The notes under the pieces: model-generated | Database searches by the model: none | What the model saw: only the letters and a program-made list of their open reading frames with translations | Told to the model about the DNA's origin: nothing | Part shown: piece after piece, positions 32,537 through 42,057 of the stretch | Layout of the letters: the number at the start of each line of letters is the position of its first letter | Numbering within the stretch: the stretch's first letter is position 1 | Made by a program: the position numbers and the translations under genes | Source: Phenylobacterium sp. | GTDB lineage: Bacteria > Pseudomonadota > Alphaproteobacteria > Caulobacterales > Caulobacteraceae | DNA: 43,187 nucleotides | Reading direction: 5' to 3' | Assembly (NCBI RefSeq): GCF_030645195.1 | Contig: NZ_JAUSLW010000066.1 | Span: 1-43,187 of the forward strand

Positions 32537-32600
32537 TGAAACCTCCCTCCCCTTTATGGGGAGGGGCAGACGAGGCGTAGCCTCGTCGGGGTGGGGAAGT
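32537..32600. repeat. Family C repeat, left arm enclosing the DUF559 gene
   Basis: The arm reads AAACCTCCCTCCCCTTTATG, then GGGAGGGG, a perfect inner hairpin GACGAGGC-gta-GCCTCGTC, and GGGGTGGGGAAGT. The reverse complement of its outer 27 nt and inner end is found in the right arm at 32982-33041. The DUF559 stop is 15 nt inside the arm. Confidence 0.88.
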
Positions 32601-32615
32601 TTGTTGGCCGGGGCA

Positions 32616-32975
32616 CTAGTCGCCGGAGCGCATCGAAGGTGCGGCTTCCAAGGTCAAGACGATGGCGTCCATCACGCCATCGGTGTCGTGCATGACCATG
32701 TTGTTCCAGAATCGCAGGACTCGAAATCCCTCCCGGCGAAGAACCCTGTCGCGCGTGGCGTCATGGGCCGCCTGGACATCGTCTGAATGCTGGCCGCCGT
32801 CGACCTCAATGACGACGCGTCGATCGAAACAAACGAAATCCAGGTAGTAGCTGCGGAATGGCGCCTGCCTGCGGATATGGAAGCCACGGACGCGCAGTCG
32901 CTTGAGGCGCGCCCAGAGGCGCACCTCTGGCGGGGTCATGGCGTTGCGGAGCTGTCTTGCTCGGGCCGTGGGCAT
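32616..32975 (-). CDS. DUF559 nuclease-like protein enclosed by inverted repeats
   Basis: The 119-aa protein belongs to the DUF559 group of small PD-(D/E)xK-like/Vsr-related proteins. It has MTPPEVRLWARLKRLRVRGF, then the putative metal site in YYLDFVCFDRRVVIEVDGGQH (Asp46, Glu57, Asp59, His63), and FRVLRFWNNMVMHDTDGVMD. No biochemical role is established for the family. The whole gene lies between the two arms of repeat C. Its ATG is 6 nt from the right arm, and the likely ribosome site GGGGAAG is part of that arm. The base use is slightly less GC-rich than in uvrA. It may be a passenger or a mover of the repeat. Confidence 0.85.
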   Translation of the reverse strand: MPTARARQLRNAMTPPEVRLWARLKRLRVRGFHIRRQAPFRSYYLDFVCFDRRVVIEVDGGQHSDDVQAAHDATRDRVLRREGFRVLRFWNNMVMHDTDGVMDAIVLTLEAAPSMRSGD

Positions 32976-32981
32976 GGCCGG

Positions 32982-33039
32982 ACTTCCCCACCCGGATCGC
33001 TTCGCGATCTGTCCCTCCCCATAAAGGGGAGGGAGGTTT

Positions 33040-33041
<2 letters not shown>
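32982..33041. repeat. Family C repeat, right arm enclosing the DUF559 gene
   Basis: The arm begins ACTTCCCCACCC, has the inner hairpin GATCGC-ttc-GCGATC, and ends CCATAAAGGGGAGGGAGG followed by TTTTT. It pairs with the arm at 32537-32600. Its end overlaps the uvrA stop codon. It is over 80% identical by eye to the right arm of the empty copy at 22621-22676. Confidence 0.88.
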
Positions 33042-35940
<2,899 letters not shown>

Positions 35941-35961
35941 CTTGTCCTGAAACGCTCTTCA

Positions 35962-35982
35962 CCCGTCGAGGGTCTCGACGGG
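35962..35982. other. Strong hairpin in the uvrA leader
   Basis: CCCGTCGAG-ggt-CTCGACGGG is a perfect 9-bp stem with a 3-nt loop. It lies 22-42 nt before the uvrA ATG, within the untranslated leader if the promoter at 36009-36037 is right. No T run follows on either strand, so it is not a terminator. Confidence 0.6.
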
Positions 35983-36008
35983 ACCGTTTAATGTAGTGAA
36001 CGGACTCA

Positions 36009-36037
36009 CGGATAGCATGGGAACAATCGGCGAACAA
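36009..36037 (-). promoter_or_regulatory. uvrA promoter with LexA (SOS) box
   Basis: Read on the minus strand, GTTC-gccgatt-GTTC (36021-36035) matches the alphaproteobacterial LexA box GTTC-N7-GTTC exactly. It overlaps TTGTTC (-35, 36032-36037) and the spacer before TATCCG (-10, 36009-36014), 17 bp apart. The box lies 81-95 nt before the uvrA ATG. LexA bound here would block polymerase. Confidence 0.8.
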
Positions 36038-36135
36038 ACGTCGCGAGACGTCTGTCTCCGACCTCCGCATGCCGCAGGTCGCGCGCGGACTCTAACGCGC
36101 GAGGCGCCGAAAACTGTCAGCAGTGATCGGAGACC

Positions 36136-36942
36136 CTAGCCTTCCCGCTTAGCGTAGACCGGCGGGCGCTTTTCCAGGAAGGCGCGGACGCCCTCGCCGA
36201 AATCGTCGTCCTGGGCGCAGAGGATCTGGTTGCGGTCCTCCATGGCGATCACCGCCTCCAGGCCATTGGCGTCGATGGCGTGGTTCAGGGCCTCCTTGGT
36301 AAGGCGCAGGCCGAGCGGCGTGGCGTTGAGCATGTCCTTGGCGAAGGCCGCCCCTTCGACCTCCAGGGCCTCGGGCGCCACGACGCGGCTGACCAGGCCG
36401 AGCTGATAGGCCCGCTCGGCCTCGATGAAGCGGCCGGTGAGCATGTATTCCGCGGCCACCGAACTGCCCACCATGCGCGGCAGGAAGTAGCTGACCCCGA
36501 TGTCGCAGGCCGACAGCCCGATGCGGATGAAGGCGGCGTTCATCCGGGTGCGCGGGGTGGCGATGCGGACGTCGGAGGCCAGCGCCAGGGCGAAGCCGCC
36601 GCCGCTGGCCGCCCCGTCGACGCAGGCGATGATCGGCTGCGGACAGCGGCGCATGGCGATGACGATCTCGCTGATCTGCCTCTGGCCCGTCAGGCCGGCG
36701 CCCACCGAGCGCGTCGCCCCGTCGTTGGACCCGGAGCGCTCCTTGAGGTCCAGGCCGGCGCAGAAGGCCCCGCCGGCGCCGCAGAGCACCACCACGCGCA
36801 CGTCGCGGCGCCAGTAGAGGCCGACGAAGAAGTCGCGCAGCTCCTCCACCAGCTTGCGGTTGAGGGCGTTCAGCCGCTCCGGGCGGTTCATGGTGGCCCA
36901 GACGACGTCCCCGTCGGCGCGCAGATCGAGATGCTCGTACAT
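36136..36942 (-). CDS. Enoyl-CoA hydratase/isomerase (crotonase) family protein
   Basis: The 268-aa protein has the crotonase fold: MNRPERLNALNRKLVEELRD, the oxyanion hole at CAGLDL (residues 61-66) and GAASGGGFALA (about 110-120), and IGLSACDIGVSYFLPRMVG. Both glutamates of classical enoyl-CoA hydratase are missing: Ala118 stands in GGGFAL where GGGCEL is usual, and the later PE motif reads FIRIG. Asp147 (CDIG) lines up with the catalytic Asp of dienoyl-CoA isomerases. It is therefore probably an isomerase or another crotonase. The ATG at 36942 has an AAAGGGG site. It is divergent from two acyl-CoA dehydrogenases, so a shared acyl-CoA pathway is likely. Confidence 0.85.
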   Translation of the reverse strand: MYEHLDLRADGDVVWATMNRPERLNALNRKLVEELRDFFVGLYWRRDVRVVVLCGAGGAFCAGLDLKERSGSNDGATRSVGAGLTGQRQISEIVIAMRRCPQPIIACVDGAASGGGFALALASDVRIATPRTRMNAAFIRIGLSACDIGVSYFLPRMVGSSVAAEYMLTGRFIEAERAYQLGLVSRVVAPEALEVEGAAFAKDMLNATPLGLRLTKEALNHAIDANGLEAVIAMEDRNQILCAQDDDFGEGVRAFLEKRPPVYAKREG

Positions 36943-37064
36943 GGCGTTTCCCCTTTGAGAGGAAGCTGAACGCCCGATCCCTACGTCAGGCAAGCCGGGC
37001 TTTGACTGACCCAGCGGGACCCCGCGCAGCTTGACGCCAAGAGACGCGACAGGGAGGCGTTCAG

Positions 37065-38189
37065 GTGAACTTCGATTTTTCCGACGAACAGAAGCAGCTT
37101 CGCGACGAGGCGCGGAAGTTCCTCGCCGACCGCTGCTCGCCGGCCACGGTGCGCGTCATCCTGGAGGGGCCGGAGCCCTATGACCGGGCGCTGTGGAAGG
37201 GGCTCGGCGAGATGGGCTTCCTCGGCGCGGCGATCCCCGAGGCCTATGGCGGTGTCGGCCTTGGCCACCTGGAACTCTGCGTGATCGCCGAGGAACTGGG
37301 GCGGGCCAATGCGCCGGTCCCCATGGCGTCTTCGATCTATCTGGCGGCCGAGGCCCTGATGCTGTGGGGCACGGAGGCGCAGAAGACCGCCTGGCTGCCC
37401 AGGCTGGCCTCCGGCGCGGCGGTGGGGACCTTGGCGCTCGGCGAAGGCGTCGGCCGGGTGACCGAGCGGACGATCAAGGCTCAGATGGCGGGCGGCAAGC
37501 TCTCCGGGGTCAAGATGCCGGTGGCCGACGGCGATGTAGCCGATGTCGCGGTGGTGGCCGCGCGGGAGGCGACGGGCGTCTCGCTCTATCTGGTGGACCT
37601 GGCCGGCCCGGGCGTCAGCCGCGAGACCCTGGAGACCATCGACCCGACCCGCAGCCAGGCGCGGATCATCTTCGACGGCGCCCCGGCCGAACGTCTGGGA
37701 GAGGCTGGCCAGGGCTGGCGGCTCGCCAGCGACCTGCTGGACCGCGCGGCGGTGCTGATGGCCTTCGAGCAGGTGGGCGGTTCTGACCGCGCCCTGGAGA
37801 TGGCCCGCGACTACGCCCTGGAGCGCATGGCCTTCGGCCGCCAGATCGGCTCGTTCCAGGCGATCAAGCACATGCTGGCCGACATGTATGTCGCCGCCAC
37901 CCTGGCGAGGTCCAACGCCTATTACGGCGCCTGGGCGCTCTCGACGGACTCGCCGGAGCTGCCGGTAGCGGCGGCCACGGCGCGGGTCTCGGCTACCCAG
38001 GCCTACCAGCACTGCGCCAAGAACAATATCCAGGTGCATGGCGGCATGGGCTTCACCTGGGCCTTCGACTGCCACCTGTTCTACCGCCGCGCCAACGCCC
38101 TGGCCCTGGCCCTCGGCTCCCAGACCACCTGGGAAGACCTGCTGATCGAACGCATGCGCCGGCGCAACGACGCCCCCGCGGCGGCCTGA
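37065..38189 (+). CDS. Acyl-CoA dehydrogenase, smaller subunit type
   Basis: The 374-aa flavoprotein has an N-terminal FSDEQKQLRDEARKFLADR helix region, a middle beta domain and the C-terminal helical FAD part (RMAFGRQIGSFQAIKHMLAD, then NNIQVHGGMGFTWAFDCHLF). In this group the motif usually reads FTWEHD, and the Glu is thought to be the base; here it is Ala. It forms a pair with the next gene, as in the two-subunit dehydrogenases used for steroid or branched acyl-CoA side chains. The start is a GTG with AGGGAGG upstream. The paired-subunit idea is inferred from layout. Confidence 0.87.
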   Translation: MNFDFSDEQKQLRDEARKFLADRCSPATVRVILEGPEPYDRALWKGLGEMGFLGAAIPEAYGGVGLGHLELCVIAEELGRANAPVPMASSIYLAAEALMLWGTEAQKTAWLPRLASGAAVGTLALGEGVGRVTERTIKAQMAGGKLSGVKMPVADGDVADVAVVAAREATGVSLYLVDLAGPGVSRETLETIDPTRSQARIIFDGAPAERLGEAGQGWRLASDLLDRAAVLMAFEQVGGSDRALEMARDYALERMAFGRQIGSFQAIKHMLADMYVAATLARSNAYYGAWALSTDSPELPVAAATARVSATQAYQHCAKNNIQVHGGMGFTWAFDCHLFYRRANALALALGSQTTWEDLLIERMRRRNDAPAAA

Positions 38190-38201
38190 GGAGGACCTGA
38201 C

Positions 38202-39458
38202 ATGAACTTCGACGACACCCCCCAGGAAGCCGCCTTCCGCGCCCAGGTCCGCGCCTGGATCGACGCCAACGCCCCCAAGGAACTGGAGGCCGAGCTCAAG
38301 CAGGCCACCTTCGGTAATTCCGGCCTGACCAGCGGCGACCCCATCGCTCTGGCCAAGGCCTGGCAGAAGAAGAAGGCCGACGCCGGCTGGGCCTGCCTGC
38401 ACTGGCCACCGGAGTACGGCGGCCGCGGCGCGACCCCCATCGAGCGGGTGATCTGGGGCCAGGAGGAGGGAGTCTATGGCTCGCTCGGCGGCCTGTTCAT
38501 CATCGGCCACGGCATGTGCGGCCCGACGCTGATGGCCTGGGCCAGCGAGGAGCAAAAGAGGAAGCTCCTTCCGCCCCTGGCGTCCGGCGAGGAGGTCTGG
38601 TGCCAGCTGTTCTCCGAACCCGCCGGCGGCTCGGACCTGGCCGGTCTGCGCACCCGCGCTGAGCGGGCCAATGACGGCACTGGCGACTGGATCATCCGGG
38701 GCCAAAAGATCTGGACGAGCGGTGCCCAGAACTCCGACTACGGCATCCTGATCACCCGCACCGACCCCGACGTGCCCAAGCACAAGGGCCTGACCATGTT
38801 CTGGCTGAGCATGAAGTCCCCCGGCGTCGAGATCCGCCCGATCAAGCAGGCCAATGGCCAGTCAGGCTTCAACGAGGTGTTCTTCACCGACGTCCGCATC
38901 CCCGACGCCCAGCGCCTGGGGGCGGTGGGGCAGGGCTGGACGGTGTCGCTGACCACCCTGATGAACGAGCGCCTGTCGATCGGCTCGGGCATGCCCACCG
39001 GATTCCCGGAACTGTTCGACTATTGCCTGAACCTGCAGACCGAGGACGGCCCGGCGGTGGACAACCCCATGGTCCGCTCGCGTCTGGCCCAGTACGCGGT
39101 CAAGGCCTCGGGGCTCAAATACACCGGCATGCGGGCGATCAGCGCGCTGTCCAAGGGCGAGACCCCCGGACCCGAGAACTCCATCGGCAAGCTGGTGGCC
39201 GGGGCCTCGATGCAGGAGCTGGCCATGTTCGCCCTCGACCTGCAGGGGGAGACCGGTGTCATCAACGATCCGCGCCACGCGCAGGCCGCGCAGAAGTTCC
39301 AGGCCATGCTACTGCGCTCGCCGGCCACCCGGGTCGAGGGCGGCACCGACGAGATCCTGCGCAACATCATCGCCGAGCGGGTGCTGGGCCTGCCGGGCGA
39401 CATCCGGGTCGACAAGGACGTGCCCTTCAAGGACATCCCCACCAGCGGGCGCGGCTAG
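38202..39458 (+). CDS. Acyl-CoA dehydrogenase, larger subunit type
   Basis: The 418-aa flavoprotein follows its partner by 12 nt with a GAGGA site. It has CQLFSEPAGGSDLAGLRTRA and GDWIIRGQKIWTSGAQNSDY, both part of the FAD- and substrate-binding middle domain, and the end motif TRVEGGTDEILRNIIAERVLG, where the Glu of EGGTDEI matches the catalytic base of medium-chain enzymes. So this subunit keeps a candidate base that its partner seems to lack. The stop shares a CTAG with the convergent dipeptidase stop. The substrate is unknown. Confidence 0.9.
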   Translation: MNFDDTPQEAAFRAQVRAWIDANAPKELEAELKQATFGNSGLTSGDPIALAKAWQKKKADAGWACLHWPPEYGGRGATPIERVIWGQEEGVYGSLGGLFIIGHGMCGPTLMAWASEEQKRKLLPPLASGEEVWCQLFSEPAGGSDLAGLRTRAERANDGTGDWIIRGQKIWTSGAQNSDYGILITRTDPDVPKHKGLTMFWLSMKSPGVEIRPIKQANGQSGFNEVFFTDVRIPDAQRLGAVGQGWTVSLTTLMNERLSIGSGMPTGFPELFDYCLNLQTEDGPAVDNPMVRSRLAQYAVKASGLKYTGMRAISALSKGETPGPENSIGKLVAGASMQELAMFALDLQGETGVINDPRHAQAAQKFQAMLLRSPATRVEGGTDEILRNIIAERVLGLPGDIRVDKDVPFKDIPTSGRG

Positions 39459-40672
39459 GGCTTGGCGGTGCGCAGGTCGGCGGCGGCCTTCAGCACGCGC
39501 AGGGCGTTGCCGCCCCAGATCTTGGCGACGTCGTCCTTGCCGTAGCCCGCCGCCATCAGGCGGGCGGTGATGGCCGGATAGTCGGTGACGTCCTCGAGGC
39601 CCTCGATGCCGCCGCCGCCGTCGAAGTCGCCGGAGACCCCGACGTGGTCGACGCCGGCCACCGCGATGGCGTGCAGCATGTGCTTCATGAAGTCGTCGAG
39701 ATTGGCGCGAGGGACCGGCCACTGGGCGTCGATGGCCTTCTTGCCGTCCAGGAAGGCCTTGCGCTGGGCCGGAGTCATGTCGCGGCCGGTGGAGCCCACC
39801 GACGTCATCAGGGCGGCCAGGGCCGCGTCCCGCTCGGGGATCTTGGGGGTGGCGACCATGTAGCTGGAGAAGGCGTTGATCTGGATGACCCCGCCCTTGG
39901 CGGCGAGCGCCTTGAGCCGGGTGTCGTCGATGTTGCGCGGGTTGTCGAAGATCGCCTTGAGGCCCGAGTGGGACAGGATGATCGGGGCCGAGGACAGGGC
40001 CAGAATCTGGTCCAGGACGTCGTCGGAGGCGTGGCTGGCGTCGATCACCACCCCCAGCCGGTTGGCCTCGGTGACGAAGGCTTTTCCCTTGGGACTCAAG
40101 CCGTTCCATTCCTTGCCCTTGGGGTCGGTGGAGGAGTCGGCCAGGTCGTTGTTGCGGAAGTGGACCGGGCCCATCATGCGGACCCCGAGAGTGTAGAAGG
40201 TCGCCATCAGGGTCAGGTCGGCCTCCACGGGCTGGCCGTTCTCCATGCTCATGAAGACCACCTTCCTGCCCGCCGCGACGATGGGGGCGGCCTCCTCGGC
40301 CCTGGTGGCCAGGGCGAACTGGGCGCCGTGTTTCGCTGCCATCTCGTGGATCTCCACGGCCCGCAGCAGGGCGCCGTCGCGGGCCTTGGCGTCGCCCTCG
40401 GGGGTGCGCGGACCCGGGGGGGTGAAGATGGCGAAGAAGCCGCCGTCGACCCCGCCCTCCACCATGCGCGGATAGTCCACCTGGCTGCCGTCGGCCTCCA
40501 CCGAGTGGCGGTCCATGATGTCCCAGCCGGCCCGGTGGAAGTTGGCGGGGGTGTCGAAGTGGGTGTCGAGGACGATGGCCGCCTTGTGAGCCTCGGCGGC
40601 GGGAGGGGCCGCCAGGGCCGGCAGGGCGCAGGACGCCCACAGGATCGCGAGCGGAACGGTCAAACGGTGCAA
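39455..40672 (-). CDS. Membrane dipeptidase family (M19) zinc hydrolase
   Basis: The 405-aa protein belongs to the renal dipeptidase family (PF01244). The metal ligands are visible: LDTHFDTP (His and Asp), the bridging Glu in FMSMENGQP, the two His in IDASHASD and ILSHSG, and Asp in VSGDFDGGGG. A signal peptide (LTVPLAILWASCALPALA, then APPA) directs it to the periplasm, where it may cut dipeptides. The frame can start at TTG 40687, but GGGGAG lies within that extension about 7 nt before a TTG at 40672, so I chose the latter. The start is therefore uncertain by five codons. Confidence 0.87.
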   Translation of the reverse strand: MHRLTVPLAILWASCALPALAAPPAAEAHKAAIVLDTHFDTPANFHRAGWDIMDRHSVEADGSQVDYPRMVEGGVDGGFFAIFTPPGPRTPEGDAKARDGALLRAVEIHEMAAKHGAQFALATRAEEAAPIVAAGRKVVFMSMENGQPVEADLTLMATFYTLGVRMMGPVHFRNNDLADSSTDPKGKEWNGLSPKGKAFVTEANRLGVVIDASHASDDVLDQILALSSAPIILSHSGLKAIFDNPRNIDDTRLKALAAKGGVIQINAFSSYMVATPKIPERDAALAALMTSVGSTGRDMTPAQRKAFLDGKKAIDAQWPVPRANLDDFMKHMLHAIAVAGVDHVGVSGDFDGGGGIEGLEDVTDYPAITARLMAAGYGKDDVAKIWGGNALRVLKAAADLRTAKP

Positions 40673-40731
40673 GGCGTCTCTCCCCAACTGATGGGGGCAG
40701 GGTGTCGCCGATCCCGGCCGCCGCGCAAGGG

Positions 40732-41202
40732 TCAGCTACGGTCGATGCGGGCGGCGAAGCAGCCGCGGCCTGCATTGTGGGCGTGCAGGTAGGCCGCCTG
40801 CGTGTTTTCGAACAGGCGCAGGATCAGGCCCTCCACCTCAGGGCCCGGGACCACGTCGGCGTCGAGCATCATGCCGGCGGCGTCGAAGGCGCGGAGCGAG
40901 ATGGCCTTGCGCACGGTGAGCACCGGCGGGACCTCGTCCACGAAGCGGGCGGGGGCCGTGGCCGCCTCGTTGACGAAGATGGCGTGCTGGCTCCGATAGG
41001 GGGTCGGGGCCGACTGGTGCTCGTGGTTCAGCAGCAGCAGGCTGTCGCCTGGGGTGGCGTCGGCCAGCAGGATCCGGCAGGGGAAACCGACCGGCGCGTC
41101 GGCGGTCATGCGGACGATCTGGCGCTGGGCCAGCTCGGCGTCGGAGAGGCGAAACAGGGGCTGGAAGGGTTCGACCGGGAGGCCGGAAATCGTGAAGGCC
41201 AT
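40732..41202 (-). CDS. DUF1203 family protein
   Basis: The 156-aa protein matches DUF1203: FRLSDAELAQRQIVRMTADA, PVGFPCRILLADATPGDSLL, LLNHEHQSAPTPYRSQHAIF and GRGCFAARID. The family has no known activity. It lies 15 nt after the stop of the 2OG-Fe(II) oxygenase gene on the same strand and 59 nt before the dipeptidase start, so the three genes may form one unit. No signal peptide is seen, so it is probably cytoplasmic. Confidence 0.8.
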   Translation of the reverse strand: MAFTISGLPVEPFQPLFRLSDAELAQRQIVRMTADAPVGFPCRILLADATPGDSLLLLNHEHQSAPTPYRSQHAIFVNEAATAPARFVDEVPPVLTVRKAISLRAFDAAGMMLDADVVPGPEVEGLILRLFENTQAAYLHAHNAGRGCFAARIDRS

Positions 41203-41217
41203 TGGGTTTGCTCCAGA

Positions 41218-41892
41218 TCAGAGGGCGTCGTGGAAGATGACGCCGAGGGTGTGGCGGGTCCCCGAGCGCAGGCGGCTGACGCCGTGGCGCAGGGTGACGC
41301 GGTAGGGGCCGCGGGTCCCCTGGACGGGGCGGTGGTGGACGGCGAAGACCACGGCGTCGCCCTGGCCCAAGGGCACGACCTCGGCCCGGGACTGCATGCG
41401 AGGCCGTTGTTCGGTCAGGACAAATTCGCCGCCGGTGAAGTCGGTCCCGGGCGCCGACAGCAGGACGGCGACCTGCAGGGGGAAGACGTGCTCGCCATAG
41501 AGATCCTGGTGCAGGCAGTTGTAGTCGCCGGGCCCGTACTGGAGCAGCAGTGGGGTGGGGCGGACCTGGCCGGCGGCGTGGCAGCGGGCGAGGAAGTCCT
41601 TGTGCCGCAAGGGGTAGCGGACGCCGATCCCCATGGTCTCGTTCCAGCGGTTGGCGATGCCCACGAGGCGCGGATAGAGGGTCTCGCGCAGCTGCTGGAC
41701 GGGGTCGGGCAAGGGGTAGCTGAAGTAGCGGTACTCGCCCCGGCCGAAGCCGTGGCGGGCCATGACCACCCGGCTGCGGAACCCTTCCTCCTGGCCATAG
41801 AGGGCGGCGAGGTCGCGGCATTCGGAGGGGGTCAGGAGGCCGGGCAGGACGGCGCAGCCGTAGGTGTCGAGGTCGGACATGTCGGTGGTCAT
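41218..41892 (-). CDS. 2-oxoglutarate/Fe(II)-dependent oxygenase
   Basis: The 224-aa enzyme shows the iron-binding triad His128 and Asp130 in NCLHQDLYGEHVFPLQ and His203 in RVTLRHGVSR, and Arg213 ten residues later (GTRHTLG), which binds 2-oxoglutarate. This is the double-stranded beta-helix layout of the superfamily. EFVLTEQRPRMQSRAEVVPL is typical of the subgroup with prolyl-hydroxylase-like proteins. Substrates may be protein, DNA damage or a small molecule. The ATG at 41892 was chosen over one at 41880. It is divergent from the ABC-F gene. Confidence 0.87.
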   Translation of the reverse strand: MTTDMSDLDTYGCAVLPGLLTPSECRDLAALYGQEEGFRSRVVMARHGFGRGEYRYFSYPLPDPVQQLRETLYPRLVGIANRWNETMGIGVRYPLRHKDFLARCHAAGQVRPTPLLLQYGPGDYNCLHQDLYGEHVFPLQVAVLLSAPGTDFTGGEFVLTEQRPRMQSRAEVVPLGQGDAVVFAVHHRPVQGTRGPYRVTLRHGVSRLRSGTRHTLGVIFHDAL

Positions 41893-42057
41893 GGATGGAG
41901 GAGTCGGGCCTTTGCCGGCCGGGCTCAAGGGGGCGCCGGGATGCCGGGTCCGGATTGCGCGAGGCCTCGCCCCAGCCTATATCCGCGGGCCTCAGAAGGA
42001 GCCTGACGACCATGCGCATGCCGACCCGCCTCGTCCGCAACGCCCCCAAGGTCGCCC

